From assembly GCF_000931445.1 (NCBI RefSeq), contig NZ_CP010849.1, positions 4,960,001 through 5,024,000 on the forward strand: a stretch of DNA of 64,000 nucleotides, read 5' to 3'. Shown piece by piece: positions 8,168-16,780 of this stretch. This stretch comes from Streptomyces cyaneogriseus subsp. noncyanogenus. GTDB taxonomy: Bacteria; Actinomycetota; Actinomycetes; Streptomycetales; Streptomycetaceae. The notes under the pieces are model-generated. The model made no database searches. It was not told where the DNA came from and worked only from the letters and a program-made list of their open reading frames with translations. How positions within the stretch are numbered: the stretch's first letter is position 1; each line of letters starts with the position of its first letter. The position numbers were made by a program, and so were the translations under genes.

Positions 8168-8224
8168 GGGCAGCCGCCCCCGGTGACCGGTGCCGGACGC
8201 GGTGAGCTGGAGGGGACGGTTCGC

Positions 8225-10861
8225 GTGAGCGAGATACCAGCGAGGGCCACGGAGCCCGGCAGCCCGTCGGACGGCGCGAGGACGGCGGCCGCGGACGGGC
8301 CGGTCTCCGGCGCGCTGCCGCCCGGGGACGCCATGTGGCAGAGCAGTCCCCCCGGCTCCCTCTACGACTACGTCAAGGTCGCGTCCTTCTCCATCGGCGC
8401 CGACGGGCTCGTCGACCAGTGGAGCGTGCGCGCTGAACAACTGTTCGGCATACCGGCCGAGCGCGCCCTCGGCGTGGACCCCATCGAGGTCTTCATCGAT
8501 CCCGAGCTGCGCGAGCGGGGCCAGCGCAAGATGGCGGAGATCCTCGACGGGCGGGAGTGGACCGGCGTGGTGCCCTTCCGGCTGCCCGGTGACGCCCGGG
8601 GAGAGCGCGGCACGCGCGGACTGGCCGAGGTCTACGTCATGCCCACGCGGACCGCCGACGGCGAGAAGGCCGCCGTGTGCATCGTCGTCGACGTCCGCAC
8701 CCTGCGCACCATCGAGACCGACCTCGCCGCCTCGCAGGCCATATTCGGGCAGTCCCCGTTCGGTTTCCTGCTGATCGACACCGATCTCCGGGTCCGCCGC
8801 GCCAACCACCGGTTCGCCTCCGTCTTCGGCGGTACGCCCGACGACCACCGCGGCAAGGGCGTCCACGACTATCTGCCGCGCGGCGAGGCCGAGCGGGTCG
8901 CCGCGACCCTGCGGCGGGTGCTGGAGACCGGCGACTCCGTCACGGACATGCACGTCACCGGGTTCGTCCCGGGCTCCGACGAGCGCCGCAACTGGTCCGT
9001 CAACCTCTACCGCGTCCACAGCGGCACCGGCCGCCCCATCGGTGTCGCCTGGCTCGGCACCGACATCACCGCCCGCCGCGCCGCCGCCCGCGAGGCCGCC
9101 GCCGCCCGGCGCAACCTCGCCCTCCTCAACGAGGCGGGCGCCCGCATCGGCAACTCCCTGGACCTGGAGACCACCGCCCGCGAACTCCTCGACGTGGTCG
9201 TCCCCGGCTTCTGTGACCTGGCCACCGTCGACCTGTACCAGGGCCTGCTCGCCGGCGACGAGACCCCGCCGGGACTCGCCGACGGCAGCGCCGAACTGCG
9301 CCGCGTCGCCTTCGCCAGCGCGGTGTCCGACGCCCCCTTCCTCGGCACCGGCGAGCGGGTCCCGGTCGGCTCCGTCCACCACTTCCCGTTCAACTCGCCC
9401 TGCGCCGACGCCCTGCGCACCGCCCGCCCGCGCTCCGTCCCCGCCGAGGACGGCGGCCTGGTGCAGTCCACGCTCGCCGTCCCGATGGTCGCCCACGACA
9501 CGGTGGTGGGACTGGCGCAGTTCGCCCGCACCAAGGGCAGCGAGCCGTTCGGCGACCGCGACCGCGAACTGGCCGTGGAGCTGGCCGCGCGGGCCGCGGT
9601 CTGCATCGACAACGCCCGCCTGTACCGGCGCGAGCACGAGCGCGCGCTGATACTCCAGCGGTCCCTGCTGCCGCCCGGCGACCCGGAGGCGTCCGGCCTG
9701 GACATCGCCTGCCGCTATCTGCCGGGCAACGCGGCCACCGGGCGCCCCAGCGAGGTCGGCGGCGACTGGTTCGACGTGATCGAGCTCCCCGGCCACCGCA
9801 CCGCGCTGGTCGTCGGCGACGTCATGGGCCGCGGCCTGCGCGCCGCCGTCGCCATGGGCGAACTGCGCACCGCCGTGCGCACCCTGGCCCAGCTCGACCT
9901 CGAACCGGCGGAGGTGCTCGCCCAGTTGGACGAGATCGCCCGCGGCCTGGGCGCCGCCGGCGGGCCCTCCCAGGCGTTCGGGGGAGGCGTCCGCCAGGCC
10001 ACCCGCGCCGCCCGCCGCCCCCGCGAGGCCGATCTGTCCGAGGTCTACCTGGCCACCTGCGTCTACGCCGTCTACGACGCCGTCACCCGGCGCTGCACCT
10101 TCGCCAACGCCGGCCATCTGCCGCCCGTCCTGGTCGAACCCGGCGAGCAGGCCCTCATGCTCGACGTGCCGCCCGGCATGCCCCTCGGGGTCGGCGGGGA
10201 GCCCTTCGAGGAGGTGGAGGTCGAACTGCCCGAGGGCGCGCTGCTCGCCCTCTACACGGACGGCCTGGTCGAGTCCCGCGACCACCCCCTGGACGAGGGG
10301 CTCCAGGCGTTCGTCGGCGCCCTGACCGATCCCACCCGCCCCCTGGAGGACGTCTGCGACCACGTCCTCAACACCCTCGACACCCACCATGGCGAGGACG
10401 ACATCGCCCTGCTCATGGCCCGGGTGCAGGGACTGCCCGCCGAGTCGGTGGGCGACTGGTCCCTGCCGCGCGAGCCGCGCAGCGTGGGCCGGGCCCGCGA
10501 GCACGCGCGCGCCAAGTTGCAGGCATGGGGCCTGGACGCGCTGGTCGACACCACCGAGCTGCTCGTCAGCGAGCTGGTCACCAACGCGCTCCGGTACGGC
10601 GAGGGGGAGATCAGGCTGCGTCTGCTCCTGGACCGCACGCTGGTGTGCGAGGTGTGGGACTCCGGCCTGGTCCAGCCGCGCCGCCGCCGCGCCCGCGACA
10701 CCGACGAGGGCGGCCGGGGGCTGCAACTCGTCGGGCTGCTCAGCGCCGCCTGGGGCTCCCGCCGCACACCGCGCGGCAAGACGGTCTGGTTCGAACTGCC
10801 CCTGCCGGGCGACGACGACGGCCTGAAGGACCCGGCGGAGGCGCTGCTGAGCCTGTTCTGA
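8225..10861 (+). CDS. PAS-PAS-GAF-SpoIIE protein phosphatase with ATPase domain
   Basis: Multi-domain regulator of 878 residues. Order: PAS (about 46-150), second PAS (about 170-290: GFLLIDTDLRVRRANHRFASVFG), GAF (about 297-460), PP2C/SpoIIE phosphatase (about 477-735; metal-binding GGDWFDVI, VVGDVMGRGLRAA, FANAGHLPPV, LYTDGLVE), and an RsbW-like HATPase (about 742-872; SELVTNALRYGEG, GGRGLQLVGLLS). Such proteins dephosphorylate anti-sigma antagonists in response to signals sensed by PAS/GAF, and the C-terminal kinase-like domain may act on the same substrate. No transmembrane segment, so cytoplasmic. GTG 8225 is preceded by GGAGGGGA; the frame is open further upstream but without SD or homology. 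A short alanine/arginine-rich insert (GGGVRQATRAARRPR) interrupts the phosphatase domain. Confidence 0.93.
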   Translation: MSEIPARATEPGSPSDGARTAAADGPVSGALPPGDAMWQSSPPGSLYDYVKVASFSIGADGLVDQWSVRAEQLFGIPAERALGVDPIEVFIDPELRERGQRKMAEILDGREWTGVVPFRLPGDARGERGTRGLAEVYVMPTRTADGEKAAVCIVVDVRTLRTIETDLAASQAIFGQSPFGFLLIDTDLRVRRANHRFASVFGGTPDDHRGKGVHDYLPRGEAERVAATLRRVLETGDSVTDMHVTGFVPGSDERRNWSVNLYRVHSGTGRPIGVAWLGTDITARRAAAREAAAARRNLALLNEAGARIGNSLDLETTARELLDVVVPGFCDLATVDLYQGLLAGDETPPGLADGSAELRRVAFASAVSDAPFLGTGERVPVGSVHHFPFNSPCADALRTARPRSVPAEDGGLVQSTLAVPMVAHDTVVGLAQFARTKGSEPFGDRDRELAVELAARAAVCIDNARLYRREHERALILQRSLLPPGDPEASGLDIACRYLPGNAATGRPSEVGGDWFDVIELPGHRTALVVGDVMGRGLRAAVAMGELRTAVRTLAQLDLEPAEVLAQLDEIARGLGAAGGPSQAFGGGVRQATRAARRPREADLSEVYLATCVYAVYDAVTRRCTFANAGHLPPVLVEPGEQALMLDVPPGMPLGVGGEPFEEVEVELPEGALLALYTDGLVESRDHPLDEGLQAFVGALTDPTRPLEDVCDHVLNTLDTHHGEDDIALLMARVQGLPAESVGDWSLPREPRSVGRAREHARAKLQAWGLDALVDTTELLVSELVTNALRYGEGEIRLRLLLDRTLVCEVWDSGLVQPRRRRARDTDEGGRGLQLVGLLSAAWGSRRTPRGKTVWFELPLPGDDDGLKDPAEALLSLF

Positions 10862-10937
10862 CGCGGTCGCCGGGGCGCCGCCCCCGGAGTCCCCGGCCGG
10901 TCCGGCGGCATCCCGGGGCGGCCGGGCGGTGGTGGTG

Positions 10938-12533
10938 TCACTCCGCCCGCCGTACCGGCCGCGCCCACCGGGTCCGGGTGCGGGGACCGCCGAAAGCCGC
11001 GGGCGGGCCGCCGTCCGGCTCCCCGCCCAGCAGGATCCCGGCGAGGACGGCCCCCTCCGCCCAGCTCGCCTCCCCGGCCGCCGTGGCGCGCGGCCTGCCG
11101 TACTGCCGTACGTCCCGGGCGGCGAGCTCCCGGGCCCGGCGGGCCAGCGCCTCGGCGGCGAGCGGCTCGGCCGGACGCGCCACCAGGAGCCGCTCCGCCT
11201 CCGCCAGCCGGGTACGGGCCTCGGCACCCACCGCGCCCCGGTGCGTGGCGACGAAGGCGGCGGCGGCCCGGGTGACGCCGCGGGCGCACAGCAGCGCGGC
11301 GGCGGACAGCACCCCCGCCCGCCCGGCACCCAGCACCGCGACCGCCCGCACGATCCGGCGCAGCGCGTCCAGCGGATCGTACGGACCGCCCGTCACGTCC
11401 TCCCGTACGGCGGCCAGGACCGCGTCGGCCTGCCGCAGCCGTGCCCCGGGGTCCCCGGCGGCGGGGCCGGTACCGGGCGGCGCGTCGGCGGCGGTCCGCA
11501 GGGCCGCCAGCTCCGCCTCCGCCCCGGTCAGCGCCGCCGGCACCAGCCCGGCCGCCGCCGTCAGGTCCGCGCCGAGCCGCTCGACCGCCGTCACCAGGAC
11601 GTCGGCCTGGGCCACGGCGCCCTCCGCGGCCCGTAGCTGCCGGGCCGCCCGGGGAAGGTCGCCCAGGTCGGCGGCCTGCCGGGCGAGATTGAGCCGGGCG
11701 GTGGCGAAGACCAGCCGGTCCTGCGCCTGTTCGGGAAATCCGGTGACGGGGGTGGTCGCGGACGGCGGGTACCGCCGGGCGAGGTCCGCGAGCGCGGCCA
11801 CCGCGGCGGCCGTACGGGCGGTCAGCCCCCGGAAGCGGGCCTCCGCTCCCTTCACCGCCTCCCCGGGGTCCCGCTCCAGAGCGCGGGCCCGCACGAAACC
11901 GGCGGCCGCCGCGTCCAGCCGCCGCCCCGCCTCCTGGCACCGCCCGGTCATCCCGGCCAGGGCGTGCCGCCGGGCGGTGGCCTCCTCCGGGACGCCGTCG
12001 TCGTAGCGCTGCCGCATCCGGAAGGCCGCCGCCAACTCGGTCCTGGCCGCCCGCAGGGCCGCCGCGAAGGGCTCCGCCGCGGGCCCGAGCGGTTCCCCGG
12101 CGAACTCCAGTTCCTCACCGCTGGTGCGCACGCAGTCATCGGCCTCGACCAGCGCCGCCCGGACGTGGGCGTCGAGCTCGGCGACCGGCGGCTCGGGCGG
12201 GGGGACGGGCGCTCCGCCGGGAGTGGTGCGGGTCCGGGCGCGGCGGGTGCGGCGCAGCCAGCCGTAGCCGCCCAGCACCGCCGCGGCGCCCACCGCGAGG
12301 AGCGGTACGGCGAGGTCCGCCGTCGACGGGTCGTGCTGCGCGCCACCCGCCGCGGCGGCGCTCGCCACCGGAACGTCGCTGGTGGGCGCAACCGGGACCT
12401 CGGTGGGTGTCGTCATCCCGGGCAACACCAGCCACACCAGTCCGGCCGCGCTGCCCAGCACGGCGTGCGCCACCCGCACGGATATGTGCGAGGTGACACC
12501 GCGCGGCCGGCCCCGTACCAAGGATGACGTCAC
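10938..12533 (-). CDS. TPM-family-like coiled-coil membrane protein lacking the TPM domain
   Basis: About 531 residues. A hydrophobic segment near the N-terminus (about 20-40, AVLGSAAGLVWLVLPG) may be a signal peptide; a Pro/Val/Ala-rich linker follows, then a transmembrane segment (about 70-90, AVPLLAVGAAAVLGGYGWL), basic RRTRRARTRT and a long alanine-rich coiled-coil region. The pattern ALVEADDCVRTSGEELEFA, AAFRMRQRYDDG, ARALERDP and QDRLVFATARL matches, from memory, the C-terminal part of Streptomyces TPM-domain proteins, but the roughly 150-residue TPM domain normally between signal and membrane segment is missing. GTG 12533 is chosen because TACGCT lies 7 nt upstream (leaderless); GTG 12479 is an alternative. 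Function unknown. Confidence 0.7.
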   Translation of the reverse strand: MTSSLVRGRPRGVTSHISVRVAHAVLGSAAGLVWLVLPGMTTPTEVPVAPTSDVPVASAAAAGGAQHDPSTADLAVPLLAVGAAAVLGGYGWLRRTRRARTRTTPGGAPVPPPEPPVAELDAHVRAALVEADDCVRTSGEELEFAGEPLGPAAEPFAAALRAARTELAAAFRMRQRYDDGVPEEATARRHALAGMTGRCQEAGRRLDAAAAGFVRARALERDPGEAVKGAEARFRGLTARTAAAVAALADLARRYPPSATTPVTGFPEQAQDRLVFATARLNLARQAADLGDLPRAARQLRAAEGAVAQADVLVTAVERLGADLTAAAGLVPAALTGAEAELAALRTAADAPPGTGPAAGDPGARLRQADAVLAAVREDVTGGPYDPLDALRRIVRAVAVLGAGRAGVLSAAALLCARGVTRAAAAFVATHRGAVGAEARTRLAEAERLLVARPAEPLAAEALARRARELAARDVRQYGRPRATAAGEASWAEGAVLAGILLGGEPDGGPPAAFGGPRTRTRWARPVRRAE

Positions 12534-12540
12534 ATTCGGG

Positions 12541-12546
12541 AGCGTA
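12541..12546 (-). promoter_or_regulatory. -10 box TACGCT (leaderless) for TPM-like gene
   Basis: Minus-strand TACGCT with a 7-nt spacer to GTG 12533; no SD precedes this start. Confidence 0.4.
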
Positions 12547-12609
12547 TGAGCTCGAATGCGGCTTCGCGACCGGGGCGTCCGGAGTGGCCGACACATGAGG
12601 GGCGGGCCG

Positions 12610-13935
12610 ATGGAGCGGACGAGCGGTACGCGGCGGACGCGGGAGACGGGGGAGCCAGGGGAGCCGGGGGAGACGGGGGAGACGGGGGAGCCGGGACGGC
12701 GGCAAACCTCCGGGCCGGAGACCGGGCGGGCGGGGGAGGCGGACGGCTCCGGGGGAGGCCGTGACACCGAGGGGGTCGAGAGGCCCGCCGGGCCGCAGGG
12801 GGATGCCGGGACGGCGGGCTCGGGCGGGACCCGGGATCCAGGCGGAAACGGGGACGTAGGCGGGACCGGGGATGCAGGGGGGAGCGAGGGCTCCGGGGGC
12901 GGGGCTGTGCCGGAGGGGCGGCGTCCGTCCCGTCGGCTGCGGCGGGTCCGCCGCGGTGTCCTGGCCGTCGTCCTCGCCGTGCTCCTGCCGCTGGTCGCCG
13001 CGGAGACGGCCCTGCGCGTGGCCTACGCGGGTGATCCGGCCGAGGGTACGTACACCAGGAACCGCGACGCCATCTGGCTCGGCCACGCCTGGGTCGACGG
13101 CCGCAAGGACGACGCGGACCTCGCCGCCTTCGCGCGGCGCGTGCGGGAGACCGGCATCCGCGACCTGTACGTCCACACCGGTCCGCTGGAGCACGACGGC
13201 ACCTTGCCGAAGGCGCTCTACCCGAGGGCCCGGTGGCTGGTCGAGGGGGTGCACCGGACGCTGCCCGGCGTCCGCGTCCAGGCGTTCCTCGGCGACGTCC
13301 TCGCCACCGAGAGCCCCGACGGCATGCGGCTGGAGCGGCCCGCCACGCGCGCCGCCGTCGTCCGCTCCGCCCGTCAGGTCCTGGACGTGGGCTACGACGG
13401 CGTCCATCTCGACCTGGAGCCGCTGCACTCCGGCGACCGCCACTACCTCGGGCTCCTGGACGCCCTGCGCCGGGTCACCCGGCCGAGGGGCGCGCAGTTG
13501 TCGGTGGCCGCGCACCAGATCGATCCGCTCCCCGGCTTCCACTCCTTCTGGGGCACCGTCACCGGACATCCCAAGTGGTGGTCGCAGGAGTTCTTCGGCC
13601 AGGTGGCCCGCCGCGTCGACCAGATCGCCGTGATGTCGTACGACACGATGCAGCCGTTGCAGAGCACCTACGGCGGTTACGTCGCCCAGCAGACCGCGCT
13701 CGCCCTGGAGGTCACCCCGCCCACCACCGACCTGCTGATGGGCCTGCCCTTCTTCCACGAGAACCGGTTCGGCCACTGGGCCCACGCCGAGACCGTCCCG
13801 GCCGCCGTCCGGGGCGTGCGTCTCGGCCTGTCCCGGACCGACGCCGACCGCGCCCGCTTCGGCGTGGCCCTGTATGTGGACTTCGCGGCGACGGAGGCGG
13901 ACTGGCGGGCGTACCGGGAGGGCTGGGTGCGGTGA
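12610..13935 (+). CDS. GH18-like membrane-anchored protein with collagen-like N-terminus
   Basis: About 441 residues. The N-terminal 95 residues are low complexity, first E-T/P-G triplets encoded by a 9-bp tandem repeat, then Gly/Asp/Thr-rich. A basic stretch (RRPSRRLRRVRRG) precedes one membrane segment (about 118-138, VLAVVLAVLLPLVAAETAL), giving a type II orientation with the rest outside the cell. The outer domain looks like a GH18-type TIM barrel: GYDGVHLDLEP resembles the DxxDxDxE strand that carries the catalytic acid, although the pattern is incomplete, and IAVMSYDTM and LLMGLPFF match later barrel strands. Hydrolase activity on chitin-like or glucosamine polymers is therefore possible but unproven. 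Start ATG 12610 has GAGGGG 7 nt upstream. Confidence 0.65.
   Translation: MERTSGTRRTRETGEPGEPGETGETGEPGRRQTSGPETGRAGEADGSGGGRDTEGVERPAGPQGDAGTAGSGGTRDPGGNGDVGGTGDAGGSEGSGGGAVPEGRRPSRRLRRVRRGVLAVVLAVLLPLVAAETALRVAYAGDPAEGTYTRNRDAIWLGHAWVDGRKDDADLAAFARRVRETGIRDLYVHTGPLEHDGTLPKALYPRARWLVEGVHRTLPGVRVQAFLGDVLATESPDGMRLERPATRAAVVRSARQVLDVGYDGVHLDLEPLHSGDRHYLGLLDALRRVTRPRGAQLSVAAHQIDPLPGFHSFWGTVTGHPKWWSQEFFGQVARRVDQIAVMSYDTMQPLQSTYGGYVAQQTALALEVTPPTTDLLMGLPFFHENRFGHWAHAETVPAAVRGVRLGLSRTDADRARFGVALYVDFAATEADWRAYREGWVR
12643..12696 (+). repeat. six 9-bp tandem repeats, GAG(A/C)C(G/A)GGG
   Basis: Six consecutive 9-bp units inside the GH18-like gene, encoding (Glu-Thr/Pro-Gly) triplets. Units differ at two or three positions only; the array is likely to vary in copy number between strains. 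Confidence 0.85.
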
Positions 13936-13966
13936 GGGGCGCCGGGCCGGGGGCCGCCCGGCCGCG

Positions 13967-14743
13967 TCATCCGCCCGGGGGCCGCCTCCGGATCTTCGAC
14001 CCCAGCCACACCAGCGGGTCGTACTTGCGGTCGACGGCCCGCTCCTTCAGCGGGATCAGCGCGTTGTCGGTGATCTTGATGCCCTCGGGGCAGACCTCGG
14101 TGCAGCACTTGGTGATGTTGCAGTAGCCGAGACCGTGCTCCTCCTGGGCCGTGCTCTTGCGGTCCAGCCCCGCCTCCGCCGCCGCGTCCAGGGGGTGCAT
14201 GTCCAGCTCGGCGACGCGCATCAGGAAGCGCGGACCGGCGAACGCGGGCTTGTTCTCCTCGTGGTCGCGGACGACGTGGCAGGTGTCCTGGCACAGGAAG
14301 CACTCGATGCACTTGCGGAACTCCTGCGGGCGGTCCACGTCCTCCTGCATCATGCGGTACTCGCCGGGGCCGAGCCCGGCGGGCGGGACGAACGCCGGGA
14401 CCTCGCGGGCCTTGGCGTAGTTGAAGCCGACGTCCGTCACCAGGTCGCGGACGACCGGGAAGGCGCGCAGCGGGGTGACGGTGATCGTCTCGTCCCGGCC
14501 GAAGACCGACATGCGGGTCATGCACATCAGGCGCGGCCGTCCGTTGATCTCCGCCGAGCAGGAACCGCACTTGCCCGCCTTGCAGTTCCAGCGCACGGCG
14601 AGATCGGGGGCCTGGGTGGCCTGGAGGCGGTGGACGATGTCGAGGACCACCTCGCCTTCGTTCACCTCCACCGTGAAGTCCTTCAGACCGCCGCCCCCGG
14701 CGTCTCCGCGCCACACCCGGAAGCGGGCCTCGTAGCCGCTCAT
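13967..14743 (-). CDS. sdhB: succinate dehydrogenase iron-sulfur subunit
   Basis: Iron-sulfur subunit that passes electrons from the flavoprotein to quinone, 258 residues. The [2Fe-2S] cysteines are in NCKAGKCGSC with a distal Cys in RLMC; the second and third clusters use CIECFLCQDTC and CNITKCCTEVCPEGIKI. ATG 14743 overlaps the sdhA stop by ATGA, so the two are translationally coupled. Last gene of a minus-strand operon, ending 31 bp from the convergent GH18-like gene. The sequence and gene order (anchor, flavoprotein, iron-sulfur) match mycobacterial Sdh1 (Rv0249c-Rv0247c) better than classical sdhCDAB. Confidence 0.95.
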   Translation of the reverse strand: MSGYEARFRVWRGDAGGGGLKDFTVEVNEGEVVLDIVHRLQATQAPDLAVRWNCKAGKCGSCSAEINGRPRLMCMTRMSVFGRDETITVTPLRAFPVVRDLVTDVGFNYAKAREVPAFVPPAGLGPGEYRMMQEDVDRPQEFRKCIECFLCQDTCHVVRDHEENKPAFAGPRFLMRVAELDMHPLDAAAEAGLDRKSTAQEEHGLGYCNITKCCTEVCPEGIKITDNALIPLKERAVDRKYDPLVWLGSKIRRRPPGG

Positions 14744-16695
14744 TCGTACAGCTCCTCTTCGGCCAGGTACTTGACCAGCTCCTCCTTCGCGAAGAGGGCG
14801 AGCAGGTCGGGGCGGATGGGTTCGGTGGTCTCGCGGGTGAGGGCGATGCGGCCGCGGGCCGGGTCCGCCGCGGCCGGGCCGCCGGCCGCGGGCCCGTCCG
14901 AGGGGCCGGCGAGCCGGCACAGCAGGTTGATCCGGCGCCAAGCGCGGTCCATCGAGGGGTGGTCCTCGCGGGTGTGCCCGCCGCGCGACTCCGTGCGCTC
15001 CAGGGCGGCCCGCGCCACGCACTCGCTGACCAGCAGCATGTTGCGCAGGTCCAGGGCGAGGTGCCAGCCCGGGTTGAACTGCCGGTGCCCCTCCACGCCG
15101 GCCCGGCCGGCCCGGCCGCGCAGCTCGGCCAGTTTCTCCAGGGCCTGCTTCATCTCCGCCTCCCGGCGGATGATGCCGACCAGGTCGTTCATCGTCTGCT
15201 GGAGCTCCTGGTGGAGGGCGTACGGGTTCTCCGGCGGGCCGCCGGCCGGCTCCCCGGTCTCCCCTTGCGCGGAAAAGGGCCGCAGCGCCTCCGCGGCGGC
15301 GGCGCCGATCTGGCCGTCGTCCACCCGGGGGCGCGCCGCGGCCGTACCGGTCGCGTACTCGGCGGCGTACCGTCCCGCCCGGCGCCCGAAGACCAGCAGG
15401 TCGGAGAGGGAGTTCCCGCCCAGCCGGTTGGAGCCGTGCATGCCGCCGGCGACCTCACCGGCCGCGTACAGCCCGGGCACGCCGCGCGCCGCCGCCGTGT
15501 CGGAGTCGACGGCGACGCCGCCCATCACGTAGTGGCAGGTGGGGCCGACCTCCATCGCCTCGGCGGTGATGTCCACGTCGGCCAGCTCCTTGAACTGGTG
15601 GTACATGGACGGCAGCCGCCGTTTGACCACCTCGGCGGGCATACGGGTCGACACGTCGAGGAAGACCCCGCCGTGGGGGGAGCCCCGGCCCTCCTTCACC
15701 TCGGTGTTGATGGCCCGCGCCACCTCGTCCCGGGGCAGCAGCTCAGGGGGGCGCCGGTTGTGGTCGGGGTCGTCGTACCAGCGGTCGGCCTCCTCCTCCG
15801 ACTCGGCGTACTTGTCCTTGAAGACGTCGGGGATGTAATCGAACATGAACCGCTTGCCGTCGCTGTTGCGCAGCACCCCGCCGTCGCCGCGGACCGACTC
15901 GGTGACGAGGATGCCCTTCACGGACGGCGGCCAGACCATGCCGGTCGGGTGGAACTGCACGAACTCCATGTTGACCAGGGGCGCCCCCGCCAGCAGGGCC
16001 AGCGCGTGGCCGTCGCCGGTGTACTCCCACGAGTTCGACGTGACCTTGAAGGACTTCCCGATGCCGCCGGTGGCGATCACCACGGCGGGCGCCTCCAGGA
16101 CGAAGAAGCGGCCGCTCTCCCGCTCGTAGGCGAAGACCCCGCAGACCCGCTCCCCGTCCTTCAGGATCCGGGTGACCGTGCACTCCTGGAAGACCTTGAG
16201 CCGGGACTCGTAGTCGCCGGTGAGCCGGTGGTCCTCCTGCTGGAGGGCGACCACCTTCTGCTGGAGGGTGCGGATCAGCTCCAGGCCGGTGCGGTCGCCG
16301 ACGTGCGCCAGGCGCGGGTACTCGTGGCCGCCGAAGTTGCGCTGCGAGATCCGGCCGTCCTTGGTGCGGTCGAAGAGCGCGCCCCAGGTCTCCAGCTCCC
16401 AGACCCGCTCCGGCGCCTCCCGGGCGTGCAGCTCCGCCATCCGCCACTGGTTGAGGAACTTGCCGCCGCGCAGGGTGTCACGGAAGTGGACCTGCCAGTT
16501 GTCGCCCGCGTTGACGTTGCCCATCGCCGCCGCGATGCCGCCCTCGGCCATCACCGTGTGCGCCTTGCCGAAGAGCGACTTGCAGATCACGGCGGTACGG
16601 GCGCCCCGCTCGCGCGCCTCGATCGCGGCGCGCAGCCCGGCGCCGCCCGCGCCCACCACGACCACGTCCCATTCCTGCCGGTCGACCACGGACAT
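14740..16695 (-). CDS. sdhA: succinate dehydrogenase / fumarate reductase flavoprotein subunit
   Basis: FAD-containing catalytic subunit, 651 residues. Rossmann motif VVVVGAGGAGLRAAIEA at about 11-27; the covalent-FAD histidine motif KAHTVMAEGGIAAAMG at about 45-60; substrate-binding regions around HPTGMVW and the conserved Gly-rich GSNRLGGNSLSDLLVFG; capping-domain residues such as GGVFLDV and THxVMGG-like CHYVMGG. ATG 16695 has GAGG 7 nt upstream; a GTG codon precedes it directly. Oxidises succinate to fumarate in the TCA cycle at the cytoplasmic membrane face. 85 bp separate it from the anchor gene. Confidence 0.96.
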   Translation of the reverse strand: MSVVDRQEWDVVVVGAGGAGLRAAIEARERGARTAVICKSLFGKAHTVMAEGGIAAAMGNVNAGDNWQVHFRDTLRGGKFLNQWRMAELHAREAPERVWELETWGALFDRTKDGRISQRNFGGHEYPRLAHVGDRTGLELIRTLQQKVVALQQEDHRLTGDYESRLKVFQECTVTRILKDGERVCGVFAYERESGRFFVLEAPAVVIATGGIGKSFKVTSNSWEYTGDGHALALLAGAPLVNMEFVQFHPTGMVWPPSVKGILVTESVRGDGGVLRNSDGKRFMFDYIPDVFKDKYAESEEEADRWYDDPDHNRRPPELLPRDEVARAINTEVKEGRGSPHGGVFLDVSTRMPAEVVKRRLPSMYHQFKELADVDITAEAMEVGPTCHYVMGGVAVDSDTAAARGVPGLYAAGEVAGGMHGSNRLGGNSLSDLLVFGRRAGRYAAEYATGTAAARPRVDDGQIGAAAAEALRPFSAQGETGEPAGGPPENPYALHQELQQTMNDLVGIIRREAEMKQALEKLAELRGRAGRAGVEGHRQFNPGWHLALDLRNMLLVSECVARAALERTESRGGHTREDHPSMDRAWRRINLLCRLAGPSDGPAAGGPAAADPARGRIALTRETTEPIRPDLLALFAKEELVKYLAEEELYE

Positions 16696-16730
16696 CACAG
16701 GGCCTCACTCATCCAAAGTCATCGAAAGTC

Positions 16731-16757
16731 GTCGGAGCCGTCGGAGTCGTCGGACGT
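16731..16757 (+). repeat. short 9-bp repeat between sdhC-like and sdhA genes
   Basis: Three 9-bp units GTCGGAGCC, GTCGGAGTC, GTCGGACGT in the 85-bp gap. Possibly degenerate former coding sequence; no regulatory role can be shown. Confidence 0.5.
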
Positions 16758-16780
16758 CGTGGGGTCGTCGCCGGGCCGCA

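Noticed and set aside
8066..11329. 1087-residue minus-strand frame opposite the SpoIIE gene
   Set aside because: Shadow of the SpoIIE phosphatase; no RBS and no recognisable domain.
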